From positions 2,113,247 to 2,177,246 of the forward strand of contig NC_084723.1 of assembly GCF_033807575.1 (NCBI RefSeq): 64,000 bases of DNA, written 5' to 3'. The first letter of the stretch is position 1. Each line of letters begins with the position of its first letter. The notes under the pieces are model-generated. The model worked only from the letters and a program-made list of their open reading frames with translations. It did not search any database and was not told where the DNA came from. This DNA is from Cydia pomonella (taxonomy: Eukaryota > Arthropoda > Insecta > Lepidoptera > Tortricidae). Shown piece by piece: positions 46,875 through 59,069 of this stretch. The translations under genes were made by a program, and so were the position numbers.

Positions 46875-47159
46875 ATCTGGTCCCACGAGAAGAAGGTGGT
46901 TTCACGAGAAACGGTTAAGAATTGCGACCTGTAGAGGAGAAAATTCGGACATACGAAAGCAAAATGAGCCAGTTGAAACAAAGACCTTCGCTAACGCTTC
47001 GGTCAATAAAAATTACTTTCAGTACCAACATTCAAAACATTACATACTTTTAGTAGAAAATCACTGCGCAAGAAGTGATAATCCTACGAATAGGTTTCGA
47101 AACGTTGGGATGTATTTTAAATTTATTAGATGCGATATAATCCGTCTAAGTAGTTTTAT

Positions 47160-47460
47160 TTAAACCATGAATAATTATAGGTGCGCGTTGGAGGGTCTGC
47201 CATCTTGTGGCCTGAATCGGAAACAAACATGTACATTGACACGTCACGCCAAAGCAAGTGCTGCCATCTACCGTTCCTGTACCTTTTCTTTTGTAAGGTT
47301 CTGCCATCTAGTGGGCTACATTGGAAGCATAAACTTCACATTTAAAAGCTAATTAGCTGTAAGCTAATTTGTGAATAAAATTGATTAAGAAAATTGATTT
47401 ACACCTCGCGCCAAAAATCTAACGTCTCCTGTGCTGCCCCCTACCCTACAGTTTAAGCAC
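47160..47460 (+). repeat. Dispersed repeat 'CTGCCATCT'
   Basis: 'ggtctgccatcttgtggcct', 'ggttctgccatctagtgggc' and 'cgcgccaaaaatctaacgtc' form a repeat I recall from other Lepidoptera. The open frame across it is not a gene. Confidence 0.45.
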
Positions 47461-47544
47461 ACTCCCTATCGCGGTAACCGAAAAAAACTAAACAGGTTTC
47501 CAGAAATGCTTTTTAAAAACAAAGCACATTAAAACTTAACTTTT

Positions 47545-47765
47545 TTATACCATGTCGGTGGCAAACAAGCGTAGGGCCCGTCTGATGGTAAGGAGTCTCC
47601 GTAGCCTAAGGACGCCTGTAACTCCAGAGGAGTTACATGCGCGTTGCCAACCTTAACACTCCGCACCCTCGTTAAGCTCTGGCAACCTTACTCACCGGCA
47701 GGAACACAACACTATGAGGGTCCAGTGCTATTTGGCTGCGGTTTTCTGTAAGGTGGAGGTACTTC
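47545..47765 (+). repeat. Dispersed repeat 'GGTGGCAAACAAGC', copy 3
   Basis: Longest copy, continuing through 'tatttggctgcggttttctg', which is also seen in copy 2. Confidence 0.65.
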
Positions 47766-48329
47766 CCCAGATGGGCTTTACTCTAGATCTGGAATGACAT
47801 CCGCTGTGCTGTGCCCTACCACACAAAGCGAGATGACATTCACAATGCCGATACCTCTCTCTTTTGGACGTAGTTTAACGATGTACCCGGCTCCAAAAAC
47901 TTTTAAATATCTCAATAATAGCAACTTAAAACAAGTAAAACATCCTCAATATCAGCTCCCCAAATACAATAAATTATGCAATAAAATGTTATCCCTCGCA
48001 GAACTAACCAAATCCGGATAATATAACAAACCCCCATCAAACCAAGTGCGACCTTAATAAAAATATTATATTCTATCCACGGTCCGTTTTGCTCGGCCTT
48101 ACTCTCAAGGACTGAGTTAGTGATGGGATATGTCCGGGATTAAGATTCAAGGGAATTTTAAAATAGAAGGAAATATTACGACACACGCAAAAGAAACACA
48201 AAAATAAAAAGTTGTACCTAGTGTAAACAAACTTCATAAAATAAGAAACTTTTTCGTTTTTAAAATAAAGTTCCCTTAGATGTTAATTAGATGCAAATCG
48301 TTGCATATTTTGTCAACTTACTCGTGTAC

Positions 48330-48425
48330 AATATTTATTTAACCTTTATTGCACAATACAAAAAAGTACAAATGGCGGACTTAATGCCTTAAGGCATTCT
48401 CTACCAGTCAACTATTGGACCAAAC
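48330..48425 (-). mobile_element. LINE 3' UTR-like fragment
   Basis: 'tggcggacttaatgcctta' then 'ggcattctctaccagtcaac' after 'ttattgcacaataca' is a frequent lepidopteran retroelement end. No coding sequence. Confidence 0.45.
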
Positions 48426-48597
48426 GGAAACTTAGACCTAATAATATTAATCACATGCTCTACTACTAGTATAAGACTTTTTTATTTTTACACAACTTTT
48501 CTATAATCGTTGATTAATATTTATTTAATGACTAAATGTTAACTGTGCTGGTCACGCCAACTGCATTACGAGTAATGGGTGGATGAAATATATGGGA

Positions 48598-49034
48598 TAT
48601 ACTAAAGAAAGTGACCAAGCCCTTCAATGACTAATTTATGCGACTAAGGGTCGGTTGCACCAAACCGTCTATTACCGTTAAAGAGTTCGCTAAATTTTAT
48701 TGTAAGCAGGGATCGGAAACCGGTATTTTTTCTATGGGAACGAAAACGGTATTTTTTCGTTCTTTGTTAATTATTTCATTTCTAATTGGGCAATCTAATA
48801 ATACGAAGTCGTTATCTAAAAACATCAGACGAGTCCTATATTTGGAGTATAAAATAAACCGAAATATATGTTTATTTCAAAGTTTTTCCAAAAAACCGGT
48901 TCCGATCCCTGATTGTAAGTCTCATAGTTCACTGCTGAGTGATGCTATTCAGTCCATCAACTGTGGTTGGTGCAACCGGTCCGTAGTTGCATAAAATAAA
49001 GTCATTGAAGGGCTTGGTCACTTTCTTTAGTATA
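48598..49034. mobile_element. Palindromic MITE carrying a nested hAT-like MITE
   Basis: The left arm 'tatactaaagaaagtgacca' then 'agcccttcaatgact' is mirrored at the right ('gtcattgaagggcttggtca' then 'ctttctttagtata'); inner arms 'gggtcggttgcaccaaacc' and 'ggttggtgcaaccgg'. An hAT-like insert splits it at 48707-48911. Confidence 0.8.
48707..48911. mobile_element. 205-bp hAT-like MITE with 8-bp duplication
   Basis: Ends CAGGGATCGGAAACCGGT and ACCGGTTCCGATCCCTG, flanked by ATTGTAAG at 48699-48706 and 48912-48919. CAGGG ends and an 8-bp target site fit hAT. No coding capacity. Confidence 0.88.
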
Positions 49035-49364
49035 CTGAGTCAGGTCATAAGTTCTGGGAAAAGGTTTTGACTGATAAAAAGCTATAGGATAACATCCCTT
49101 ATTATTCATATACATGGGTTGAAAGCTTATTTAATGCTGAATTACTTACATTATAATTAAACTAAATTTTCCTTCTCAGTTTTGCACAATTCTATGTAAT
49201 ATTGAGTATAATGTTATAAAAAACATGCAAAATGTGACACTGATTTTCACTCCCTTTGGTAAAATATGTACGTTCATGCATTTCCCTCGATGTATTTTGT
49301 TACCTTTTTTAGAAATAGTCTAGTTTAGTGTTAGTGGGCAGCTGTTTGAAAAAGAGTGGTGACC

Positions 49365-49560
49365 CTAGATCCGGGTCGTTCCTTTTGCAGATGTTGTCCA
49401 TCACAGTTCAACGTGGTAACGCGGCGAGCGTGATGGGCTCCTTTGGCTTTGGACGGGCACGGGACGAATTTTGTGAATAGTTTTTGTGTTTGTTAGTTTT
49501 TAACTAAGGTTAAGATTTTTGTAAGTATGTTTTAAGATTTTTAAATTACATTTTTTGAGA
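49365..49560 (+). pseudogene. Retroelement C-terminal fragment plus 3' UTR
   Basis: One frame reads LSITVQRGNAASVMGSFGFG then a short tail and stop, followed by a T/A-rich UTR. The RGNAASVMG block matches the C-terminus seen at 21900-22080. Confidence 0.55.
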
Positions 49561-49984
49561 TGAATAACAAATTTTTCATATGTTTAGTTTACAATGTAGG
49601 TACATCTACTTCTTATATTTTTTACAGATGTGTTCTTAAGAACCTAAATGTTCTACAGTTCTGAAAGTTCCCGGGATTACGGAAACATCTAGATCCCGCG
49701 TTACGTCACTAGCCGGAATCTCAATGTGAAGGAAGCCCGGCAAACAATTTATGGGTTGATTTCAGCCCTACTGTTCCCATTCCGTACTGAGCAGAGGCGA
49801 GTCTGTGCTCGCCCTTGGGGCATATATTCGTCTTAGCCATCAGAGTTGATAAAAAAACTTTTCTCTAGTAGTGCACAATATAATGATTAATAATAATTTA
49901 TTATTTATTTGATTGACAATATGATGGAAGTCACTTAGACGTTTCTGTACTGATTGTCAAATATCAGTTAACTAAAGAGGTTGA

Positions 49985-50382
49985 CAAATCTTATACCTTG
50001 GTATATGGGGGTTTTTGGGGGTAAACAATCGATCTAGATTAGTTTTATGTTTGGGAAAACGCGTGTTTTCGAGTTTTCTTGCGTTTTTCTTTCGACGCCG
50101 AATATGGTCGCTAATTTCGTGTTGCAGGCCACTGTCCGTCTGGTCCAGCGGGTTAAGACGCGGGCGGCAAGAAACAACTAGTGTTACGGGTTCGAATCCC
50201 GCCCGGTGACTAACTTTTGTTTTTTTTTTTTTATATGTTCAAGCTTATATATAATATTTTAATTTTTATTGTTTTAGACAAGTTTAATTTAGTAAAAAAA
50301 TGTACTTAAGATTATCACCCATACACCACCATATTACAATAAATAGTTATAACCGAGCAAAGCTCGGTCGCCCAAGTATTGA
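49985..50382 (+). mobile_element. Helitron-like element with a tRNA-like insert, copy 2
   Basis: 5'-truncated; very similar to 34540-34921 ('gggtaaacaatcgatctag', TGGTCCAGCGG, GGTTCGAATCC, hairpin ACCGAGCAAAGCTCGGT). The tRNA-like part has a few extra bases in the variable region. Confidence 0.6.
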
Positions 50383-51454
50383 TTAGTTAATTACGAAAAT
50401 ACTAATTGGAATCATACTCTACGTAGCGTGATTTAATTTTTCCGTCAACGACATGAAAGATACGGGTCCTGTAGATCGTAATACGGTTCTCTAGTAACTT
50501 CATCGATTCAAAACCTGATTAAAATTCTTTCTCTCAGTAGAAAAAAATCATGTGACTTGAATCACAAAATGTGCAAATGTTTTTGCACAAAAGATAAAAA
50601 TATGAAAATTCTAAATTAAATGTTTTTGTTAAAATTAATAAAAAAAACTATTAATCTAAGGCACGCACTGCCGTCTCAATCATACTCACGCTCAGTGAGA
50701 GTAAGAGAAGAACCTGAACTTACGGCGCCTTAACTAGTAATTCTTCTATACATTTTATCATTTGTTAAGTTTTTCGTCAGTAGGTAATTCAACATAAGAG
50801 ATTCGTTTTTATTTTTTTATTTGCGTAATAAAAAAACTGGTGGCAGAGTTGGTGTATTGTTTTACTATTAAACTACGTAGTTCTATATAATGTGAATTCA
50901 ATTGATACTTATTGGTAAATTTATTATTTTAATATTTTAATAGGGCGAAGTTGGGCACCAACGACGAAGTTATGGATTAAGGTAACGGAGTTTAATTTTA
51001 ACTACGATTTATTCCGATGAGATAATAATATGTATACCTACGTTACTAGTATTACTTTTCACTGCCTTTAAGTGTACATCATTGTTAAAGATATAGAGTT
51101 CACAATACACTGGCACCCGTGAACACGACTCGAACGCTCGACCAATAGGATTAAAGAACACGCAGCCGATGGGAATAGAGCTTTGAGAATGGTGATGAAA
51201 TGGCGGGATTCATGGAGTGCGATTCAAATATAGAACTTGTAATAGTTTTGATCTGGTTTTGACACCAGCAATGTCACAATGACGGGAGCCATTGTAACGG
51301 CCGACCATCACACCGATTCTAATTTTTTTATCGGTGTTTTTGCGTCGTTGAATTTATTGTAATTTCTGTGTGCTAAAAGGTTCGGAAATAGCTAAGCGGG
51401 CAAAGTGATCAAAATTAACTGAGTACTCGTACTACTGCATTGTTAGGTATTATA

Positions 51455-51680
51455 TGAAAAAAAACCGGACAAGTGCGAGTCGGACTCGCCCACCGAGGGT
51501 TCCGTACTTTTTAGTAATTGTTGTTATAGCGGCAACAGAAATACATCATCGGTGAAAATTTCAACTGTCTAGCTATCACGGTTCATGAGATACAGCCTGG
51601 TGACAGACGGACGGACGGACGGACAGCGGAGTCTTAGTAATAGGGTCCCGTTTTACCCTTTGGGTACGGAACCCTAAAAC
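51455..51680 (+). repeat. Same repeat ends with a different interior
   Basis: Starts 'accggacaagtgcgagtcgg', carries a GGAC microsatellite (51607-51624), and ends 'tttgggtacggaaccctaaa'. The interior ('agctatcacggttcatgaga') is unlike the 36-kb copy. Confidence 0.65.
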
Positions 51681-52099
51681 ATGGGAACTAGACTATGAAT
51701 GTATTTAAAAAAAACTCAAATAACCAAGCATATGTATGTGTGTTCTTAAATTCGTTAACTTACAGATTTTGTCGAAAGTACTGGAAACCAACCTGCAAAT
51801 AAGAGAAAATAAGGTTACATTTAGATACAACAACAACATTAATTTAAAACACAACAACAACATTATTTTACATTTTTTTGTTAGTCTGTTAGGTATGTAT
51901 ATCATTTTTATTAACTATTTAACTGATTTACCTTACAATAGTAGTTTATGTGACTGCTACATAATGAAAGGCATCAAAATACGAGTGTGGGTTTATGAAG
52001 CGAATTAAATGAGTTTCATAAAAGGATCACACGATTATTTTAATGCCTAATTATGTACAGTTATCAATATCATAAGCTTCAACAAAACAAAGTAATTTT

Positions 52100-52465
52100 A
52101 TACTTCATCATCATCATCATCATCATCTCCTAGCCGTTTTCGACCACAGCGACTGCGTTCTACCGCTGAGAGCGTCGCTGGTGCGCTCTCAGGTGACTGA
52201 TATAGCCAATTTTTGCAGCAAATGTACGACCACACTCGCTGCAAGTCAGCACCCCTCCGACATAATTGTAAAGTATGGCCGCAGGTGGTCTGGCCTTCAG
52301 CTCGTCGCGCTTAGCGTCGAGTTCTGTGAGCCGCCTGGCTTCAAACTGACGCACCTGAGTCTGCACAATATGCCTCCAACGTGGACGGTCACTGGCTAGA
52401 CTCTCCCACTTCGTTGGCTCTATATAAGCTCTCTTCATATGCCGTTTCAACACATCTTTGAAATG
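52100..52465 (-). pseudogene. LINE C-terminus with C2H2-like finger and GAT tail
   Basis: The minus-strand frame 52453-52160 reads KRAYIEPTKWESLASDRPRW then RHIVQTQVRQFEARR, and ends with a finger (TCSECGRTF...HLRAH). This is the typical end of a group of LINE polyproteins, not a host zinc-finger gene. The 3' end runs into a GAT microsatellite (52106-52126), a common LINE tail. Everything upstream, RT included, is missing. Confidence 0.7.
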
Positions 52466-52741
52466 TCAAATGGGGGTAGTGCAAACTTTTTCGCGGATGT
52501 CACGCATTTGTTGTTTTTTTTTTTCAATTCAGAGACAAACTAGGGCCGGGGCGGACTGCCATGTCGTTCGATATCTAGTAAGATGCAAGATTTGTCAAAA
52601 TTGCAACTGCCACATGATTTCGAATAAAACGTAATCTTGTCTGATATCAGAATAGAGGTCAAATCAAATTTCTTTGTTTCTCAGAGATGTTCTAAATTTG
52701 AATGTAATTGAGGTATCCGCTATCGATTCTCTAATAGTATT

Positions 52742-52895
52742 TTATGCAACAGTTGTATAAGAAGGGTCAAAAAAGGCGAGTGGCGTGAGTTACAATGTGA
52801 GCCGGAGCCGAAGGCGTAGGCGAACATTGTAAAGGAATACGCCACGAGAATTTTTTGACCTACTTATACAACGTTGCATACAATATTTTTCCTAC
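52742..52895. mobile_element. MITE-like repeat with inverted ends
   Basis: 'tatgcaacagttgtataaga' and 'cttatacaacgttgcata' face each other, with 'ggtcaaaaaa' and 'ttttttgacc' inside. Confidence 0.65.
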
Positions 52896-53857
52896 GAGTC
52901 AACAAAAATAAATCTTAATTTAGGTAAACAAATTACAGAAAAAGTATATAGCCAAGACGCGCGAGCATACCTTGTTACGCGCCCGGCCCGCCCCGGGCCG
53001 CGGCCGGCCGGTCGGCGACACCTCCTCGTAACTCATGAGGCCCTGGTACTTGCTAAATTAATTTTTTGGACAGTTTTTTCTCAATTTTGGCCATCGTAGC
53101 CTACGGAGACTAACAAGCAACGCTAAGCGGTCTTCGTAGTCTATGGGTGTTGCTATATTACGGGTGTCACATGCGTGTTTCTGACTTATGAAGTAATTAT
53201 TTTTACTATGCAACCAAATGAATATTTTGTAAGTTGGCAGCAATGCACTTAAAACTGTATTCGTTTTGGTTTTGTTAGGTTGGTAGCCATTAATCGCAGT
53301 AACGTTATAGCTTATAAAAGCACAAGAGCTTTTATGAGGAATAGACAATATAGACTTTTCTTGAAATCTTTTATGTATGTTCTTATATTCGTGTTAATGA
53401 ATGCATAAATGACAGATAACAGTAGAGGAGTAGGAAAAGTGACAATTACGATACACCCACAGATACACAGGTTTGTTAAATAGGCTGTTAGCTTATCTTG
53501 TCTAATAGTATAGGGAGATATATTATAAAGATTCTAAAAATCAATTAATTTCTGGATTCCGGTATGGTGGGCAAATATTTTGATACCTACCAGTATTGAG
53601 AATCGTCAGATACTGGATGCCACTAGTTGCTACTCTGTCGCTCTTCTTTACTCCCACAGTTTATCTCGCAAGCATAAAAGGAATGGGAAAGTAATATAAC
53701 GCTCAGGCTCTCATTCCATGGAAGCATGCTTCTACTCGTATATTTTCCAAATGGGCATCAAAAGCATTGCTGTATTCATTGAATAAATAGGTTATAATAC
53801 GATATTACCATGTTCGCTTTTTAGTGATTTCAGTTATCTGTTATTTTTATTTTATAT

Positions 53858-53952
53858 CGTGTCGTCCACAATGACGCGTAGATTTGTCAAATCTAACCTT
53901 TTAATAACATGACATTACGAATCAAAGCACGCGTCTTCGTGAATGACACAAT
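53858..53952. mobile_element. Short hairpin MITE, copy 2
   Basis: Reverse orientation of 31272-31368: 'tcgtgtcgtccacaatgacg', 'atttgtcaaatctaacctt' and 'gtgaatgacacaa'. Confidence 0.55.
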
Positions 53953-54303
53953 TTTATCGACTTTAAGATACGTCAAACAGTGGTTAGCAACTGATACAAT
54001 TGTTGTTGACTGTGTGATACATACGATATGGATTAGATATGTCAAGTGTCAAAATTGACATTTTTGTTTGAAAACGTCACTTTTGATAGTGATATATGTA
54101 ATCCATTTCGTATCTTTAGGAAATTATTGACCTATTTTAAAGTTCGAGTCAGGCCGTATAGCTCTTTAAAAACAAATTAAAAATTAAATATCATTTATTT
54201 CTAGGCAACTATGTGACGAGTTGACGAGTGAAGAATGACACGTGTATCGAACGACGTTTTTTAATACAGTTGCGAAAAAATAAGAAAAACAACACGTACT
54301 TTT

Positions 54304-54548
54304 TAACCGACTTCAAAAAAGGAGGAGGTTCTCAATTCGACTGATTTTTTTTTGTATGTACGTTACCCGGTATCTTCGACCAATTTTCAAAAAAAAAATT
54401 AATCGAACGGGTATAACCCCGATATGGTCCCGTTGGCACCAAGTCGGGGTCCGATGATGGGATCTTGGAGAAATCGAGGGAACTCGTCAAATGTTATAGG
54501 TACATATTATATGGCGCTTTTGGTAATATTTGAAGTCGGTTTTATTTT
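54304..54548. mobile_element. Lepidopteran repeat with 'AACCGACTTCAAA' ends
   Basis: 'taaccgacttcaaaaaagga' then 'ggaggttctcaattcg' at the left, 'cccgttggcaccaagtcggg' inside, and 'ttgaagtcggtttta' at the right. A repeat I recall from many moths and butterflies. Confidence 0.7.
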
Positions 54549-54889
54549 TTGTGAAAAAGTTTTTTTATGCATGCTCTATAAAATTGTAAATATAAAATAT
54601 AATAGGATGTACTATTATTACCATGTGTTCCATTCAGACAACTTATTAAGAACGGTTTTTCAATATTCAATATTAAAAAATAAACGTGTTATAATGATGA
54701 AGAGGTAAGTAATAAAATATGAAATATGCTTATATTTATTATGTTTTACATTAACAGTAGGTTTTTATGTTGATTACGACTTTTAAAGGAAACTAACATT
54801 AACACACATCAATAAGTAGTCATGAATTGGAACAACTGGAAAAGTAAAAAGCACTAGTTCGCGAAATCCAACTTTCTGCTCGCCAAACA

Positions 54890-55118
54890 GCTACGTAAAG
54901 TAGCACTTTTTGAGCAACTGTATTAAAATGGTACATTACGATACAACTGCGAAAAATAGGAAATTCGAAACAAGTGGCGATAAATTAAAACACGACCGAA
55001 GGGAGTATCGTACAACGTTTTACAGTACATATGGCCCTTTAAATGTTCGACACAGTAACGTAATATGTTAATTTTCGCACTAGTGTGGTAAAGTAGCACC
55101 ATATGTACTGTAAAATAT
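54890..55118 (-). repeat. Dispersed repeat 'acactcccttcggtcg', copy 2
   Basis: Reverse orientation: 'cgaccgaagggagt', 'gtacaacgttttacagtaca' and 'tatggccctttaaatgttcg'. Confidence 0.65.
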
Positions 55119-56179
55119 GTTTCAGCACGGTTGTATGAAGCATACTCTTTTGCGATTCTTTACTCATCTGATAATACCTAGAATTTTACTCACTATTTTA
55201 TACGCTCCGGAATTCCAGCTAATATTAAAAAGGAAAAGTTTTATTTACGTGCTAGAATATACGGGAAATGTAACGTTTTCTACGTTTTACCTACGCTTGT
55301 TTTAAGCCTTTTGGCGTATGATTTTACAGCATAAATGTTATATATAACACATTGCTTCTAGTAATGAGATAGTTAAATCTAAAATTATTTCTTGAATTAT
55401 ATGCATAAAGGATGACTCACGTTAGTCTAGCCAGGGCCGGGCCGGGGCGTTCAACACTTCGTTTTCAATGACGGGTCATCGGTGATCACGTGATTGTTTC
55501 TATAGAAATTGAAGTGTGTAACGCCCCGGCCCGGGCCTGAGCCGGTCTAAGAGTCATCCTTAACTCAGTTGAACTCGTTTAGGAACAAGAATATTTGGCT
55601 TAGTAGGCTATTGTTATGAGAAAAACTCGCTCAATTCTATTATACGGCAATCGCTTTGTTTTCGTGTCATTCCTCGGTAATAAATGGGGTATCACTTAAC
55701 CGAACAAATGTGTGACCTTGGATTTCTATATGGAGTTCTGAATATTATGTGGATATTTGTTAGGAGATGGAAATTGGAATACGCTAAAGAAATAAGTTTT
55801 TGGCAAAAAAAATATTTTTGGTACAAGCTTTTGTCGCCAACTGTACTTTTATTTCCACAAGCAACTAATACTCATAGAGACAGTTCTAAAAACCCCATAC
55901 ACAATTAGGATAAGTTTTATCACAGAGTTCCTATAGCCTCCTCCTGTATCCATCATCACATCAGCTCGATGGTACCATAATATTGCATTGTCACTCGACT
56001 TACATATGTATGCAAACTTTCAGCTTCATAGGAAACCGGAGGACATGTAATTGGCTTTTAGTTATTTATGCATGCTACCATTATATTATGTATACCTATT
56101 GGTTCTCCATGTAATAATAAGGAGAGTCACTCAGGCTTATCATTTCCGGTTGTTCTCATCTTGCTAACGGCGAGTACTT
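55119..56179. other. No gene recognised apart from the MITE at 55405-55561
   Basis: Open frames of 62-74 codons here have no family resemblance I can name and no splice context. Confidence 0.4.
55405..55561. mobile_element. Palindromic MITE, copy 2 (pair with 25.2 kb)
   Basis: Ends AAAGGATGACTCACGTTAG and CTAAGAGTCATCCTTA; GC-rich inner arms 'gggccggggcgtt' and 'aacgccccggcccggg'. The centre 'gtgatcacgtgattgtttct' matches copy 1. Confidence 0.7.
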
Positions 56180-56545
56180 GAGCATCGCCGTCGAGTCGCT
56201 AGCCTATCGGTGTTCTATCGGAGACATTTCGGGGAGTGTGCACAGGAACTGCACGATCTGATCCCACCTTCCCCTTTCCATCATCGGACGTCCAGGCGTG
56301 GGGAGCTAATGCACCCGTTCGTGGTACACATTCCATTTGTTCGCACTAAACGGTTTGCCTCCTATTTTTTGTTACGGACGGCTGAAAGAATGGAATGCGC
56401 TCCCGCCCTCTGTATTCCCTGATAAATATGACCTCGGTCTCTTTAAAGCAAGAGTGAATAGGCTACTACTGAATCGGTGAGCTCCATCTTAGGCCCTGTC
56501 TTCACTTTCCATCAGGTGTGACTAGAGCCAATCGCCGATCAGTTT
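56180..56545 (+). pseudogene. Jockey-type LINE C-terminus and 3' end
   Basis: One frame carries a YRRHFGECAQELHDLIPPSP-like block and, after a frame change, RTAERWNALPPSVFPDKYDL then GLFKARVNRLL, the usual end of a Jockey-like polyprotein. The 3' end 'ccatcaggtgtgactagagc' leads to A/T repeats at 56548-56570. Frameshifted and 5'-truncated. Confidence 0.65.
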
Positions 56546-56571
56546 TTAATAAAAAAAAAATATATATATAT

Positions 56572-57106
56572 AATCTCGTAGCCAGGATTATTCACCAGCA
56601 ACTTGCTCTTCTATACGTCCTTGTGGACCGCAAATTACCGTACTACAAGTACTTATCTGCGCCAGTTCTCGAAAATGGTCTTGCCACGTTCTATTGGGAT
56701 CGATCTATTATCACTGACAGGACTATTGTAGCTAATTAAGCCTGACATCGTGATAATAGATCGATCGCAACGCCGGGCCGTGCTCGTCGACATCACCATC
56801 CCCCATGATGAGAATCTCGTGAAAGCCGAGAAGGACAAGTCCAGTAAGTACCTAGACTTGGCTCACGAGATAACCGCCATGTGGGATGTTGATTCGACGA
56901 TCATTGTCCCGATAGTCGTTTCAGCGAACGGTCTCATAGCGAAGAGTCTCGACCAACACCTTGAGAGACTCTCGCTAGGTGGTTGGATCAAGGGTCAGGT
57001 GCAGAAGGCGGTGATCTTGGACACGGCGCGGATAGTCCGGCGGTTCCTCTCTCTCTGCGGCCCTGACCACCGGCAGCTTGGCGTTGCTGGCGGCACCTTA
57101 GGATAG
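56572..57106 (+). pseudogene. LINE endonuclease-like C-terminal domain (R2/R4-type), frameshifted
   Basis: Frame one encodes NLVARIIHQQLAL...YYKYLSAPVLENG...YWDRSIITDRTIVAN and stops at 56737-56739. The next frame continues with KPDIVIIDRSQRRAVLVDIT, then KSSKYLDLAHEITAMWDVDS and a C-terminal VQKAVILDTARIVRRFLSL. The PD...D...K-like spacing suggests the restriction-like endonuclease region of site-specific LINEs; this is inferred from memory of the family. One small indel at 56737 breaks the frame. Confidence 0.65.
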
Positions 57107-59069
57107 GTTTTCTATAATGTTTATTTATATGTATTTTTCGACACACTTGCTCAAAACGACGTTTTTATTCCACCGATTTTTGGCTCATAATCCTAGATAT
57201 AAAACACGCGTGCTTTTTTCAGTATATTATAACATTCGTGCTTTTTCATTATATTATCCGACTCATTTAAGAAGGTAACTGATTGCAAATAATATGCATG
57301 GAAACGGAGCCTTCTTAATTTCGTCGAGTAATATTTTTTTTTTTAAACCAACTATTAGGTTTCAAATGTTAGTTCAAAGAGGTTTTATCACACCAAACAT
57401 AATTTATAGATTAAATTATCTCGTAAATTACATTAATGAATAAACATAACATTTTATCGATTTGATCTCCATCCGTCGAGTAGAAATACAAAAATATTAG
57501 CTTTTTTACATTTTTTTTTATTGGCTGTTTGTCGATTTCGTTCGCGCCTTTGCCTTGCGCGCGCATTGGAATCGAGCGTAAAAAAAATAACGCGCCAACC
57601 ATTTTCCGTATTTGTCATAAAATTGGAATAGTTTTGCATGTTTTTAGTTTATATATTGACGAACATGTCATTTCGAAGCATTGAAAATGAAGAACACATA
57701 AAATTGACGCTGCCATAATAATAGAGGCAAGAGCCGATAACGATACCTAGCTTTTTACCATCAAAATCGGGTGAAAAATAATTGGCGGCATATGAAACTT
57801 TTATTCAATGGGAAATCAGCAAAACGCCCAGTCTTTCTTGGAAAACGTATTAGTAGCTTATTCCAATTAACTGGCGAATAAGTGCCTACAAGCCCAGCAC
57901 GCTTTGGTGCAATTATTCGATGTTAAAACTGTAAGCCACCATTTTGAAAATTGTAGGTACCTTTACTGTTTTCACAAAAAAATCTCATTTAGAAGTTTTG
58001 TTTTTTCCTCGCAAGTGTGTTGAAAAACGTCGTATGAAACGCGTGTGCATTGGTCATTACCCACATCGGCTTTCTTATTGCGCGCTCGCTTAATCGCCTC
58101 GTGTGTAATGACCAACTTAGCACACTTTTATCATAATGTACTATTGTAGTATTTTTGTATAACTTTTTGTATATTATACAATCCTAGCCTAAAATGAAAG
58201 AAAAATAAAGAGCATAATAATATCATAAAATTCAGGGTCATTGCCACCGCGAACTGAATTATATACACAAAAAAATAAGATCGTAAGTTTCGCAGGAAAG
58301 AAAATCTGATGTCGCGAGAAATAATCAGCCTGAAACAGTGTACTATATTCAATTTATACATACTGTGTCCTTTTCTGCTCATTAGGTCCAATTCCTTATT
58401 GAAATTAATCTACATTTACAAAAGTAATTTTTGCCGAATTCAAAAAGTTTTAATACAGCAATTAATGAACTTCTTCCCTTTCAACGCTTTGGTAATGGAT
58501 TAAAAACTTAAGAAAGACCCAATTTGAAGGCCCACTCCGTGAGATTTCACGCAAATTGTCCTTCGGGGCCTTTCTACTTAACTTTTCAGTTACAAAAATT
58601 GGTTTTTTATATTTTACCTCTGAATTATGAGGTCCTTGGAGTTAAATGAGCGGAAAGAAATTGTATAGAGCTGTGTTTTTGTGAGAAAAAGTACGTATTT
58701 TGTTAAAAAAATACAGCTAGTTTCGAAAAATGCGATTAGCTTAAAGACTTTCTAAAAAAAATTTCGCTATGGATAAAGATCAAATAGTACATTGTGCAAC
58801 GAAAGAAGTAAGTGAAATTTTGAAAGCGAGGTAATTTTTATAGGTAGTTTTTTTAATAGGGCTCGTACGGCTTCCACTATTTGCTCAGACTTCGCTCGCA
58901 AATGACACGTAACTGATATGATTCCAAATATCGGTTTGATGTACATACATACTCACATATATACACACATACCCTCACATAAACACTTTCACTTACATAC
59001 AACTTACTGAGACCTTTTTAACTGTTTTTGTGCTTAGTTTGATAGTTAGTCATATAATTAAAAAAATCT
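57107..59069. other. No gene recognised
   Basis: AT-rich sequence. Short inverted stretches such as 'aatttgaaggcccactccgt' facing 'gcaaattgtccttcggggcc' (58518-58573) may be MITE remnants. No coding frame supported. Confidence 0.4.

Noticed and set aside
52160..52453. C2H2 zinc-finger protein gene
   Set aside because: The upstream motif and GAT tail mark it as the end of a LINE polyprotein.
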